The translations under genes and the position numbers were made by a program. A DNA stretch of 64,000 nucleotides from CALDTK01 sp963837005 (GTDB lineage: Bacteria > Bacteroidota > Bacteroidia > Chitinophagales > Saprospiraceae), in contig CAWIMC010000020.1 in the NCBI GenBank assembly GCA_963837005.1, forward strand, positions 1 to 64,000, read 5' to 3'. Of this stretch, positions 26,541-36,151 are shown one piece after another. The first letter of the stretch is position 1, and the number at the start of each line of letters is the position of its first letter. Below the pieces are notes generated by a model that saw only the letters and a list, made by a program, of their open reading frames with translations, did no database searches and had not been told where the DNA came from.

Positions 26541-29333
26541 ATGAAGCAAACTCTACTCCTCCTCCTCGCCCTTATGTTGTCCCTCGGCACTGCCCTCGCG
26601 CAGGTTAGCGGCAGCCGCACCGTCGGCGGTACCATCGTCGATACCGACGGCGAACCTGTCATCGGCGCGACCGTCGTGGTTAAGGGCTCCAGCATCGGGA
26701 CCGTCACCGACTTCGACGGTAATTACGAACTGACCGTCCCGGAGGCGGCCACCTCGCTCGTGTTCTCCTTCGTGGGCTTCGCCACCGTCGAGATGACCAT
26801 CGCGGGCGCCGACCGCATCGACGCCGTCCTCGAGGCGGGGACCTTGCTCGACGAGATCGTCTTCGTCGGCTCCCGGGCCGCCGGACGTACCAAGCTCACC
26901 ACGGCCGTGCCGGTCGACGTGATCAACGTCAAGGAGATCGCCTCCGCGAGCGCGCAGACCAACATCAACCAACTGCTCAACTACGTGGCGCCGAGCTTCA
27001 CGTCGAACACGCAGACCATCTCCGACGGTACCGACCACATCGACCCGGCTAGCCTTCGCGGCCTCGGGCCGGACCAGGTGCTCGTGCTCATCAACGGCAA
27101 GCGCCGCCACAACACGTCGCTCGTCAATGTCAACGGTACGTTCGGGCGGGGCTCGGTGGGTACGGACCTCAACTCCATCCCCGTGGCCGCCATCGAGCGC
27201 ATCGAGATCTTGCGTGACGGCGCCTCGGCGCAGTACGGGTCGGACGCCATCGCCGGCGTGATCAACATCATCCTCAAGGACGACATCGGGCTCAACTTCA
27301 ACGCCGAGACCGGGGCTTACTTCTCCGGCGAGATCCCCGAGCAGGACGGCAACATCGACGGCCAGTTCGTGCAGCTCTCCGGCAACTACGGCCTCCCCGT
27401 TGGCACGAAGGGCGGGTTCGTCAATTTCACCGGCGTGTTCGACAACCGTGAGCCCACCAACCGCATGAAGGAGTGGCAGGGGACCATCTTCAGCGGCTAC
27501 AACTCTACCGATCCCAACTACAACGGGCCTCTGGGCGCCAACATCACCGACGCCGAACTCGCGCGCCGCGGCCTGCAGCGCTCTGACTTCAACATGCGCG
27601 TCGGCCAGTCCGCTATCCGCAACGGCGGCCTGATGGCCAACCTGTCCGTCCCCATCGGTGACGGTGCCGAAGTCTACGCCTTCGGCGGACTCAACTACCG
27701 CCGCGGTAACGCCGCCGGCTTCTACCGCCTGCCCAACCAGAACCGGACGGTGACTGATGTCTACCCGAACGGCTTCCTCCCGGAGATCAACTCCAACATC
27801 GCCGACCAATCGATCGGCACCGGCATCCGCGGACTTTACCGCTCGTGGGAGGTAGACTTCTCGAACGTCTACGGCCGCAACTCCTTCGACTACTTGATCA
27901 CGAACACCCTCAACGCGAGCCAGCTGACGGCTACGCCGACGGAGTTCAACGCTGGCGGTTTCTCCTTCGAGCAGAACACGGCCAACCTCGATATCCGTCG
28001 CTACTTCAGCAATGCGCTCTCGGGCCTCAACGTCGCCTTCGGGGCCGAGTACCGCTTCGAGAACTACCAGATCAACGCCGGCGAGGAGGCGTCGTACCTC
28101 AATTACGGTCTGGCGTCACGCTACATCACGCGGGGCGGCGACACGCTACTGATCCGCGATGGCCAAGGGCCATTCAACACCGTATTCGATCCACTCGGTC
28201 GTGCGCGTCCAGGTGGGGCACAGGTGTTCCCGGGCTTCCGTCCCGAGAACGAGGTGAACGCCTACCGTTCGAGCGTCGGCACCTACGTCGACGTCGAGGC
28301 CGACCTGACCGACAAGCTCCTCGTGGGCGGCGCGGTTCGTTACGAGAACTACTCCGACTTCGGCTCCACGCTCAACGGCAAGTTCACGCTGCGCTACAAG
28401 GTCACCAAGGACATCTCCTTCCGCGGTGGCGTGGCGACGGGCTTCCGGGCACCGAGCTTGCACCAACTCAACTTCAACTCGACCTCGACGCTGTTCGTGG
28501 ACGGTGTCCCCTTCGAGGTCGGCACCTTCGACAACGCCAGCCGCCCGGCCAAGCTCCTCGGCATCCCGCAACTCAAGCAGGAGCAGAGCCGCAACTACTC
28601 CGCCGGTATCACTGGCCGCATACCGAACTCCGGGTTTAGCCTCACGGTAGACGGCTACATCGTCGACATCGACGATCGCGTCGTGTTGACGGGCCAGTTC
28701 TCCGGTCCGGCCGGCTCCGAGATCAACCGCCTCCTCCAGCAGGCCAACGCCACGGCGGCCACCTTCTTCGCCAACGCCATCGACTCACGGACGCGCGGCC
28801 TCGACGTCGTCATCGCCCACCAGGGCCGCGTCGGTAGCGGTACGCTGAATAGCTCGCTCGCCGCGACCTTCGCGAAGACCACGCTCGAGAATGTCAACGC
28901 CACCGGCGTACTCGCCGACCAGCAGGAGACCTTCTTCGACGAGACCAGCCGCATCTTCCTCGAGAAGGCAGTGCCCCGGACGAAGATCAATGCTACGTTC
29001 AACTACCAAGTCGCCGGCGTCACGGTCTTCCTCCGCGGCGTCTACTTCGGCTCCGTCGAAGAGGCGACCAACGTGCTGGCGAATCAGCAGACCTTCGACG
29101 GCAAAGTGGTGACGGACCTCAGCGTCGGGTACGATTTCAACGACCGCCTCGGCCTGACCTTGGGCGCCAACAACCTCCTCGACGTATACCCGGATCAGAA
29201 CTTCATCGATCCCGATCCCACCGACGACGTATCCGACAACCGCTCCGACGGACGGTTTATCTACTCGCGTCGCTCGCAGCAGTTCGGCGCCAATGGCCGG
29301 TACCTGTTCGCGCGGATGCGGTTTACGCTGTAA
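26541..29333 (+). CDS. TonB-dependent receptor with carboxypeptidase-regulatory-like domain
   Basis: 930 residues. MKQTLLLLLALMLSLGTALA is a signal peptide. Residues ~28-95 form the CarboxypepD_reg-like domain (GGTIVDTDGEPVIGATVVVK, GTVTDFDGNYELTVPE). The plug follows (SLRGLGPDQVLVLINGKRRH, IERIEILRDGASAQYGSDAI, AGVINIILK), then a 22-strand-type barrel ending FARMRFTL. It imports a large substrate across the outer membrane with TonB energy. There is no SusD-like partner on either side, so it is closer to a stand-alone siderophore/oligosaccharide receptor. No hairpin motif copy was seen in the whole gene. Confidence 0.93.
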   Translation: MKQTLLLLLALMLSLGTALAQVSGSRTVGGTIVDTDGEPVIGATVVVKGSSIGTVTDFDGNYELTVPEAATSLVFSFVGFATVEMTIAGADRIDAVLEAGTLLDEIVFVGSRAAGRTKLTTAVPVDVINVKEIASASAQTNINQLLNYVAPSFTSNTQTISDGTDHIDPASLRGLGPDQVLVLINGKRRHNTSLVNVNGTFGRGSVGTDLNSIPVAAIERIEILRDGASAQYGSDAIAGVINIILKDDIGLNFNAETGAYFSGEIPEQDGNIDGQFVQLSGNYGLPVGTKGGFVNFTGVFDNREPTNRMKEWQGTIFSGYNSTDPNYNGPLGANITDAELARRGLQRSDFNMRVGQSAIRNGGLMANLSVPIGDGAEVYAFGGLNYRRGNAAGFYRLPNQNRTVTDVYPNGFLPEINSNIADQSIGTGIRGLYRSWEVDFSNVYGRNSFDYLITNTLNASQLTATPTEFNAGGFSFEQNTANLDIRRYFSNALSGLNVAFGAEYRFENYQINAGEEASYLNYGLASRYITRGGDTLLIRDGQGPFNTVFDPLGRARPGGAQVFPGFRPENEVNAYRSSVGTYVDVEADLTDKLLVGGAVRYENYSDFGSTLNGKFTLRYKVTKDISFRGGVATGFRAPSLHQLNFNSTSTLFVDGVPFEVGTFDNASRPAKLLGIPQLKQEQSRNYSAGITGRIPNSGFSLTVDGYIVDIDDRVVLTGQFSGPAGSEINRLLQQANATAATFFANAIDSRTRGLDVVIAHQGRVGSGTLNSSLAATFAKTTLENVNATGVLADQQETFFDETSRIFLEKAVPRTKINATFNYQVAGVTVFLRGVYFGSVEEATNVLANQQTFDGKVVTDLSVGYDFNDRLGLTLGANNLLDVYPDQNFIDPDPTDDVSDNRSDGRFIYSRRSQQFGANGRYLFARMRFTL

Positions 29334-29460
29334 GGGGGAGTAGTTGAGAGATGAGAGGGGAGAGTCGAGAGACTGGGGGGCGTGGGCCTTTCGGTGTCTC
29401 GACGCTCCTCTTTTTGTTTGTGGGGTCGCCTTAGCACGAGAGCTCGTCTAATGCCCGCCC

Positions 29461-31320
29461 TTAGTCCCCCACGCCGTACGCCACCTGCCACCGCCGCATC
29501 TCCGCCTCGTCTTCGACCGGGAGCAAGCGCGACGTTCCGTCCGCGGCTACCCTGTACTGCGTCCCGTAGCGCTGCGGGCGACCACTACTCACGAGCCGCC
29601 GGTCTACCAGCAGGGCGTAGTCCAACCACCGCGCCTCGCCCTGCCGAGCGGCCGTCTCCAGCAAAGGTTCGGCCTCGCGCATCGCGGTGGTGTCCTCACC
29701 GTGTAGGTAGGCGTAGACAATGGCCGTGGCGCCGCGCTCGCCGACTTCCGAGCGCAGGGGCCAGCCGTGTTTCGCGACCCAGGTTTTGGCGAAAGCCAGC
29801 CCGAGCGCGTCCTGCTTATTCCAGGCAGCCTCGTCGGCTGGGAAAGTCACGTTCCAACGCGCGTCGGCGGTGTCGAACTGGTGGAAGTAGGCGTTCAGGT
29901 TTTCGACCCGCGGCGCCAGGGTGCGGAAGCGCTGGTCCTCGTAGTAGAGCGAGTCCAAAGTTTTGGCGGAAGCCGGCTGCGCGTAGCGGCGGAAGCGCTG
30001 GCGGTGGGTTTTGGCGAAAGCCGCATAACCGGGCGTACGGCGCAAACGCTCGAGGCGAGGGTCGAAGTCGATGAGGCTAGCCTTGTCGTCGCGCACGGTC
30101 ACCGACCACATCCGGAGCGCGCGCAGGGCCTCGGCGTCGTTGCCCGCCCACGTCTGCTGCAGGGCGTAGCGATACGGTATCTCGGCACGCGAGTTCGGCG
30201 CCAGGCGCAGTTCGACGCGGCGATCCTGGTCGAGCACGGCAGCACTGGCTACGGCTGTCGCCAAAACCTTCGGCCAGGAATTGGAAGGGCTGCAGTCGAT
30301 GTGCCGCGCGGAGGTAGTCGAGCACCGCCGCCACGCGCCCGTCGGAGAGGGCTTGGTTGTCGCCGGTGCGCCTGTCGGCAAAGCCATAGATCTCGAAGGT
30401 CATCGGTCGGTAGGGCTCCAGCAGCGCGACGTAGGCATCGAGGGTAGCCCGCGAGGCGGCGTCGAGAGTCGTGTCGTTGCTGGCGAAGTAGACGCTCGTC
30501 CCGGCGGACCCCTCCGGGTAGGCCTCCACGAGGCTCGTGTCGGCGAAGTAGCACACGCCCGTGGTGCTGCCGAGGGCGGCGGGGTCGTCGGGCAGGCGCT
30601 CGAGGGTGAGGTCGTCGAGGTAGTAGGAAGGAAAGTCTTCGGTGCCGTGCGTGGGTGGACCAGACTACGATTGCGGAAGCTCCCGATGACGAGGCGCCGT
30701 AGGTCACACAGCGGTTTGAACGTCCACGAGCTCACCTCGTACCACTCGTTGTAGCGCACTGTGTCGAGCAGCAGCTGCGCCCCCGGGTACATCTCGCCCG
30801 TCGGCACGGGCACGAAGCGCTTGTACATCAACTGCGCGCCGATGTGCGCGGTGATGCTGTCGAGGCGCAGCCGATCGACCTTGCCGTCGTCGACTAGGTA
30901 AATCCACGTGGACAGCCGGTAGCGCTGTCCTATCTCGAGCGGTTCGACGAAGTCGTGGATGAGGTAGGGGCCGCTGCCCCAAGTCTCCATCCCCGCTGAA
31001 CCGGCCCGCGTGCCGTACCACATCCTGGCGTGATTGCAGCCCGTACGGGGCGTCACGCGGTAGCCGTCGCAGTAGTTGTAGTAGCGGGCCTCCTCGTCGC
31101 GCGGGTCCTTACACGAGCAAATCTCCAGCGGCCAGTAGTCGTCGTTGGTCCACCCCGGGAAGACCTTTCCGATGTCGAAGGCCTTCATCCACGGCACGCG
31201 CTTGTAGGGCTCAGGGCTATAGGCTTCGAAGTCCTGCTCGAAGAGGATTTGGGCGGGGGCAAGCCGGGCGCAAAGTAGCGCAGCGACAAGCGCAAGGAGC
31301 ATCTCGGGGCGTCGGACCAT
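29461..31320 (-). CDS. Envelope protein: OmpA-like domain plus DUF6624, two frameshifts
   Basis: Three frames join into one secreted protein of about 620 residues. The first (start MVRRPEMLLALVAALL, signal peptide ending APAQ) has a beta-sandwich like carbohydrate-binding modules (GWTNDDYWPLEICSC, YRLSTWIYLVDDGKVDRLRL). The second continues YYLDDLTLERLPDD and an OmpA-like domain (SVYFASNDTTLDAASRATLD, IYGFADRRTGDNQALSDGR), which binds peptidoglycan. The third completes OmpA (DQDRRVELRLAPN) and ends in DUF6624 (NKQDALGLAFAKTWVAKHGW, RWLDYALLVDRRLVSSGRPQ, then RYGTQ). Frame changes lie near 30660 and 30250. Four perfect or near-perfect hairpin motifs occur within 500 bp. Confidence 0.75.
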
Positions 31321-31350
31321 GCAGCAGGGCAAAGGCTTCACCGCGACTTT

Positions 31351-31512
31351 TTATTGTCTCGACTGCACCATAAAGCCGACTTGTCCCGGCGCAGAGCTAC
31401 GGCATTGCACTTCGAGGGTTTGCTCGGGATTGGGTTGGTTGACGCCGAATCGGGCGTAGCTGATCTGCAAGGAGCAGAATAATAAAGAGAGGAAGGAGAG
31501 TACAGCTTTCAT
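31351..31512 (-). CDS. Short secreted peptide, possibly truncated
   Basis: 53 residues from the ATG at 31510-31512. MKAVLSFLSLLFCSLQISYA is a signal peptide. RFGVNQPNPEQTLEVQCRSS follows; GVNxPNPxxTLEV is a start often seen in long Bacteroidota cell-surface proteins. Here it stops after 33 mature residues, so it is either a remnant of such a gene or a real small secreted peptide. Low certainty. Confidence 0.35.
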   Translation of the reverse strand: MKAVLSFLSLLFCSLQISYARFGVNQPNPEQTLEVQCRSSAPGQVGFMVQSRQ

Positions 31513-31619
31513 GAGATGAACTGCGGTGTGGTAGGTTTGGCCGAATACCCCTTTCAAATTCCCCAATTGACTACTGGCTACGTCTATTTTATGATAGGAA
31601 AAAAAAGCTTTCGAATTCC

Positions 31620-31976
31620 TCATTGCGTATACCGCCACGCCCAGTAGATCAGCCCAAACTGCACTACAATCCGCGTATACAGGGCCCACTGGGGCAGCCC
31701 CCGACTTGCGCCCGGTGTAATAACCATGTCGATGTGGATGGCGAAAAAGCTGACGAGCATCAGGACGATGCCCCAGGCGGCGAGGGTGCGGGTTTGGGGG
31801 AAGAGCAGGCCGACGGCGAGCGCCATCTCGGCTACCCCGGAGGCGTAGATGAGGGCATCGTGGGCGGGGAGCCACCTCGGCATGATGGGGCGGTAGAACG
31901 CCGGCTTGATAAAGTGGTAGGCGCCAGCGAGGAAGTAGAGGGCGGCCATGAAGTAAAGAGAAAGGTGATGGAGCAT
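31620..31976 (-). CDS. DoxX-family membrane protein
   Basis: 118 residues from MLHHLSLYFMAALYFLAGAY. Four hydrophobic helices with the family pattern AGxYHF.KP.FY...MPxWLP, ASGVAEMALAVGLLFPQTR and a C-terminal helix. DoxX-type proteins are small inner-membrane proteins of mostly unknown function, some linked to thiosulfate or oxidative-stress pathways. Transcribed in the same direction as tesB, 42 bp downstream of it. Confidence 0.8.
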   Translation of the reverse strand: MLHHLSLYFMAALYFLAGAYHFIKPAFYRPIMPRWLPAHDALIYASGVAEMALAVGLLFPQTRTLAAWGIVLMLVSFFAIHIDMVITPGASRGLPQWALYTRIVVQFGLIYWAWRYTQ

Positions 31977-32018
31977 GGGCTGTTTTTGGAGCAACGCTAC
32001 GCGTTTTACGGGGATTTC

Positions 32019-32900
32019 CTACCTCACCCGCCGCATCAGCCCTTCCTGCGCTACGCTCGCCACCCGCCGCCCGTCCTTACTAAAAACACTCCCCCGCGTA
32101 AAGCCTCTCGCCCCACCCGCCCACGGGGAGTCGATCGCGAAGAGCTGCCACTCGTCCATCCTGACCTCGCCGTGAAACCACATCGCGTGGTCCAGGCTCG
32201 TCAGCATTAACTCTTGGTATTTGACCTCTTGGAGGTGCGACACGACGGCCGTGGTGAGCAAGTGATAGTCGCTCGCGTAGGCCAGCACCGCCTGGTGAAT
32301 CTTCGCATTGTTCGGCATTTCACCGTTGACCTTGATCCAGACGCGGTATTGTGGGGGGTAGGCCTCGGGGTCGAGCAGATTGTAGTCGTCGACCGGGCGC
32401 ACCTCGATGGGCAGCTCGCGCGAGAGCCGCGCAAACATCCCTGGCGAGGCCTCCCGGTAGCGCTCGGCGAGTTTTACGGAAGTGGGAAGCCCCTCCGGAC
32501 CGGGCACGTCCGGCATGTCCGCCTGGTGGTGCACTCCGTCTTCGGGGATGTGATAGCTGGTGGCGGAGTTGAAGATCGCCTCGCCCTTCTGAATGGCCAC
32601 GCAGCGCCGCGTCGTAAACGAGCGCCCCTCGCGAAGTTTGTCGACGTCGTACACGATGGGCTTGGTGACGTCGCCGCCTAGAATAAAGTAGCCGTGTAGC
32701 GAGTGCACCGAGCGATCTTCGGGCACCGTAAGCGCCGAGGCCAGCAGGGCTTGCGCCAAAACTTGCCCGCCGAACACGCGTCCCCAGGGCGTCGGGTGGC
32801 TGATGCCCCGGAAGAGGCGGTCTTCGATTTGCTCGAGCGCGAGCACCTCCAGTAAGTCGTCTATTGTCACGGCGGCAAAACTAGCCGCCCCATCGGGCAC
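32019..32900 (-). CDS. tesB: Acyl-CoA thioesterase II
   Basis: 293 residues forming the double hotdog fold of TesB: GRVFGGQVLAQALLASALTV, VHSLHGYFILGGD, then the second half with SDYHLLTTAV and LDHAMWFHGEVRMDEWQLFA. The second-half D...Q/T active-site region (YASDY, SLDHAMWFH) is intact. It hydrolyses medium- and long-chain acyl-CoA in the cytoplasm. Divergent from the START-domain gene. Hairpin motif 32748 with GCAA loop reads as VLAQA. Confidence 0.92.
   Translation of the reverse strand: MPDGAASFAAVTIDDLLEVLALEQIEDRLFRGISHPTPWGRVFGGQVLAQALLASALTVPEDRSVHSLHGYFILGGDVTKPIVYDVDKLREGRSFTTRRCVAIQKGEAIFNSATSYHIPEDGVHHQADMPDVPGPEGLPTSVKLAERYREASPGMFARLSRELPIEVRPVDDYNLLDPEAYPPQYRVWIKVNGEMPNNAKIHQAVLAYASDYHLLTTAVVSHLQEVKYQELMLTSLDHAMWFHGEVRMDEWQLFAIDSPWAGGARGFTRGSVFSKDGRRVASVAQEGLMRRVR
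32748..32762 (-). repeat. Hairpin motif, stem GGC, loop GCAA
   Basis: The minus strand reads GTTTT-GGC-GCAA-GCC in tesB. Fourth GNRA loop variant. Confidence 0.88.
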
Positions 32901-32942
32901 AAAATGTCCACATTCTCTGTTCTACAGGCAACCACTCTCTTT

Positions 32943-33560
32943 ATGCGTAAAGTCCTTACCCTTGCCTTCGTCCTGCTCGCCGTCAGCAGCCTCGCCGTGG
33001 CCTGGGCCCCGAGTACAGGCAATGCATGGACGCTCAAACGCTCCGGGGACGACATGTGGGTGTACACCCGCGATAGGGCCGGTTCGCCGATCAAGGAGGT
33101 CAAGCTCATCATGAACGTCGACGCCTCCATCGCCGAAATCAACGCCGTGCTCAACGATGCCACGCGACAGCCCGAGTGGGTTTTCCGCTGCCTCAAGGGC
33201 AAAGACCTCGGCGGAGACGTGGCCGCAGGCGGGTGGTACTACTACTCCCTCATCGACATGCCGTGGCCCATGGAAGACCGCGACGTGGTCGGCAAGGTGA
33301 CCGGCGGGCCCGAGGGCACGAGCTACGTATCGCACACCGTCGCCGCGCCCAAGCGCACCCCCGTGGTCAAGGACGTGGTCCGCCTCACGACTTTCGAGGT
33401 GAGCACCACCTACGAGGCACAGCCTTCCGGCAAAACCAAAGTCACCTACCAGCTCTACAGCGAGCCCGGCGGATCAGTCCCGACGTGGCTGGTGAATATG
33501 TTCGTAGATAAGGGGCCGGTAGAAACGATGACGAAGTTACGGAAGTTGGTGGAGGGGTAA
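32943..33560 (+). CDS. Secreted START/SRPBCC-domain protein
   Basis: 205 residues from the ATG at 32943, chosen because MRKVLTLAFVLLAVSSLAVA is a clean signal peptide; a start at 32904 is also open. The mature part is a START-type lipid-binding fold: WTLKRSGDDMWVYTRDRAGS, AVLNDATRQPEWVFRCLKGK, YYSLIDMPWPMEDRDVVGKV and VNMFVDKGPVETMTKLRKLV. Such exported START proteins probably carry a hydrophobic ligand in the periplasm. A hairpin motif with the rarer GCC/GGAA form lies at 33423 (PSGKTK). Confidence 0.82.
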   Translation: MRKVLTLAFVLLAVSSLAVAWAPSTGNAWTLKRSGDDMWVYTRDRAGSPIKEVKLIMNVDASIAEINAVLNDATRQPEWVFRCLKGKDLGGDVAAGGWYYYSLIDMPWPMEDRDVVGKVTGGPEGTSYVSHTVAAPKRTPVVKDVVRLTTFEVSTTYEAQPSGKTKVTYQLYSEPGGSVPTWLVNMFVDKGPVETMTKLRKLVEG

Positions 33561-33652
33561 AGTTGGCCTGCGACGCCGCAGGCACACCCCCGCGCAACCT
33601 CCCCCACCGCCTCCGCGTTTGCAGGCCTTAGCTCCTGCTTGCCTGCCGCCTT

Positions 33653-34798
33653 ATGTTCGACCAAACCTCCTCCCCGCTGCGCATCGGTGTGGTCTGTTAC
33701 CCCACCTACGGCGGCTCGGGGGTCGTGGCGACGGAACTCGGGCTGGGCATGGCGCGCCGCGGCCACCAGGTGCATTTCATCTCCTACCGGCAGCCGGCGC
33801 GCTACAAGGGCTTCGAGGCCAACGTGTATTACCACGAGGTTTCGGCGGTGGAGTATCCGCTCTTCGAGTACACACCTTACGATACGGCCCTGGCGTCTAA
33901 ACTCGTCGAGGTGGTCCAGCGCGAGCGGCTCGACCTCTTGCACGTCCACTATGCCATCCCCCACGCGACGGTCGCCTTTCTGGCGCGCGAGATCTTGCGG
34001 GCCCGTGGACTTATCGTGCCCTTTATCACAACCCTTCACGGCACCGACATCACGCTGGTGGGGCAGAGTCCAGCCTTCTCGCCGGTGGTCGAGTTCGGAA
34101 TCAACAGCTCGGACGCAGTGACAGCGGTGAGCGCGAGTTTGCGCAAGGACACGCTCGCGAGTTTTGACGTAAGTCGCGAAATCATCGTGGTCCCCAATTT
34201 TATTGACTTGGAGCGTTTCCGCAAAACCGACAAACAGCACTTCAAACTCGCTATTGCACCGGAGGGCGAACGGATCCTGACGCACGTCTCCAACTTTCGA
34301 CCCGTGAAGCGAATCCAGGATGTGGTCGAAACCTTTCGGATCGTCAAACAAACCATCCCCTGCAAGCTCCTCTTGATCGGCGACGGACCGGAGCGCTACC
34401 ACGCCGAGGAGCTGATCAAGAAGTACGACCTCGGCAGCTGTACGCATTTCCTCGGCAAGCAGGACGCGATCGAGGAGTTGCTCGCGATTTCGGATGTGTT
34501 CCTCATGCCGAGCGCCTCGGAGAGCTTCGGCCTCGCGGCCCTCGAGGCGATGGCCTGCCACGTCCCGGTGATTAGCTCCAACGCCGGTGGCCTCCCCGAG
34601 GTAAACGTCCATGGGGAGACGGGCTACCTCAGCGAGGTGGGCGACGTCGAGTCGATGGCGGCCAATACCATCAAGCTGTTGCGCGACGAAAACATCCTGG
34701 CGTCGTTTCGGCAACGTGCCTACGCACAGGCCAAGCGCTTCGACATCGACGAGATCTTGCCGGCGTACGAGGCGGTGTACCGCGGGGTGTTGAAGTAG
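33653..34798 (+). CDS. bshA: N-acetyl-alpha-D-glucosaminyl L-malate synthase
   Basis: 381 residues, a GT4 retaining glycosyltransferase. RIGVVCYPTYGGSGVVATEL is the characteristic BshA start, with HGTDITLVG, VSNFRPVKR and the UDP-sugar motif ESFGLAALEAMACHVPVISS. BshA joins UDP-GlcNAc and malate in the first step of bacillithiol synthesis, the main low-molecular-weight thiol of many Bacteroidota and Firmicutes. bshB and bshC are not in the window. Hairpin motifs with two different stems, GAC/GTAA at 34161 and GCG/GAAA at 34213, lie 40 bp apart. Confidence 0.93.
   Translation: MFDQTSSPLRIGVVCYPTYGGSGVVATELGLGMARRGHQVHFISYRQPARYKGFEANVYYHEVSAVEYPLFEYTPYDTALASKLVEVVQRERLDLLHVHYAIPHATVAFLAREILRARGLIVPFITTLHGTDITLVGQSPAFSPVVEFGINSSDAVTAVSASLRKDTLASFDVSREIIVVPNFIDLERFRKTDKQHFKLAIAPEGERILTHVSNFRPVKRIQDVVETFRIVKQTIPCKLLLIGDGPERYHAEELIKKYDLGSCTHFLGKQDAIEELLAISDVFLMPSASESFGLAALEAMACHVPVISSNAGGLPEVNVHGETGYLSEVGDVESMAANTIKLLRDENILASFRQRAYAQAKRFDIDEILPAYEAVYRGVLK
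34161..34175 (+). repeat. Hairpin motif, stem GAC, loop GTAA
   Basis: GTTTT-GAC-GTAA-GTC in bshA, followed by a GCG-stem copy on the other strand at 34213-34227. Confidence 0.88.
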
Positions 34799-34813
34799 GT
34801 CGAACGGCTGCCC

Positions 34814-36037
34814 CTACCGAAAGAGGATACTACCATCCCCATAGCTCAAAAAGCGATAGTCGTTCTCCATCGCATAGGCGTAAATGCGCTTCCAGTCCTC
34901 TCCGACGAGGGTCGCGATGAGGAGGAGCAGCGTTGACTTCGGTTGGTGGAAATTGGTGACTAGGGCGTCCGCTATGCGCAGTCGATAGGGCGGCGCGAGG
35001 AGGACTTGCGTCTTGCACACGAGCAGGTCGAGATGCTGAGCTCGAAGCCAGGTGAGGAGTGCCGACAAGGAGGTTTGGCAGCCTACGCCTTGCGGCAAAA
35101 CATAGGGGTCCCACTGCGCGATCTCTAGTTCACGGAGAGTGGCGTCGGGCTTGTGGTGGGCCTTGACGCCCATCCAGTACACGGACTCGAGGGTCCGTAG
35201 GGAGGTGGTGCCGACGGCGATGATGCGCTGGCGGTCGGTGGATGAGGAGACGGCGCGGAGGAGCTTTTCGAGCAGGCCGGTGCCCACCTCGATCCACTCG
35301 GCGTGCATGTCGTGCCCGGCGATGGTTTCGCTCTTGACCGGCTTGAAGGTGCCCGCGCCGACGTGGAGCGTCACATAATCCTGGTCTACGCCCCGTGCCC
35401 GCAGTTTCTCGAAGACCGCCGCTGTGAAGTGCAGACCTGCCGTAGGTGCCGCGACGGAGCCCTCGTGCTCGGCGTAAATGGTTTGATAGCGCGTCTGGTC
35501 AATCGCCGCACTCTCGCGCTTGAGGTAGGGCGGGATGGGGATCTCGCCGGTTTGGGTGAGGACTTCGGCAAACGACAGCTTGCTTGGCGTCCAGCTAAAC
35601 TTCACCTTGTAGGTGCCGCCTATTTTCTCCAGGCGTTCGGCGGTCAGGGTGAGCGGACCTATCACCTGTCGAAGCGTCCCTTCCTTCCACTTAGCGGCCT
35701 TCCCAATGAGGCAGGTCCAGTAGACGCTGCCGGTCTGGTTCATTGCCGAAGCCTGTTCCGGGTTTTCCGCGGCCGGCTCCAGGCAGAAGACCTCGATGGT
35801 CGCCCCGGTCGGGGTCTCGAACTTGAGGCGGGCCTGGATGACCTTGGTGTTGTTGAAGACCAGCAGCGCCCTCGCGGGAATCACCTGGTCTATGTCTCGG
35901 TAGCTCCCTTCACTGATCTCGCCCGCGCGATACACGAGCAGCTTGCTCGCGTCCCTTTCGGCCAGGGGGTACCTGGCGATTCGCTCCACGGGGAGGTCGT
36001 AGTCGTAGTCGGCGATCTGGAGTTGGGAGGGGTTCAT
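34814..36037 (-). CDS. queA: S-adenosylmethionine:tRNA ribosyltransferase-isomerase
   Basis: 407 residues. The QueA blocks are present: YDLPVERIARYPLAERDASK, LLVFNNTKVIQARL, GEIPIPPYLKR, SVAAPTAGLHFT and YVTLHVGAGTFKPVKSE. It transfers and isomerises the ribose of SAM onto 7-aminomethyl-deazaguanine in tRNA, making epoxyqueuosine. It is about 50 residues longer than the E. coli enzyme, mostly in the C-terminal third. Convergent with bshA, 15 bp apart. Hairpin motif 35087 reads as VLPQGVG. Confidence 0.93.
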   Translation of the reverse strand: MNPSQLQIADYDYDLPVERIARYPLAERDASKLLVYRAGEISEGSYRDIDQVIPARALLVFNNTKVIQARLKFETPTGATIEVFCLEPAAENPEQASAMNQTGSVYWTCLIGKAAKWKEGTLRQVIGPLTLTAERLEKIGGTYKVKFSWTPSKLSFAEVLTQTGEIPIPPYLKRESAAIDQTRYQTIYAEHEGSVAAPTAGLHFTAAVFEKLRARGVDQDYVTLHVGAGTFKPVKSETIAGHDMHAEWIEVGTGLLEKLLRAVSSSTDRQRIIAVGTTSLRTLESVYWMGVKAHHKPDATLRELEIAQWDPYVLPQGVGCQTSLSALLTWLRAQHLDLLVCKTQVLLAPPYRLRIADALVTNFHQPKSTLLLLIATLVGEDWKRIYAYAMENDYRFLSYGDGSILFR

Positions 36038-36151
36038 TTGGGGTGGGGTAGCGGCGCTCGATCACTTCCGAGTGGTGCCGCGTTGAAGGGAATCGAGGAG
36101 GAGGAGGAGGAGCGTTGCCAAACGGAAAGGATCGAACGGACCCGTCCCGCC

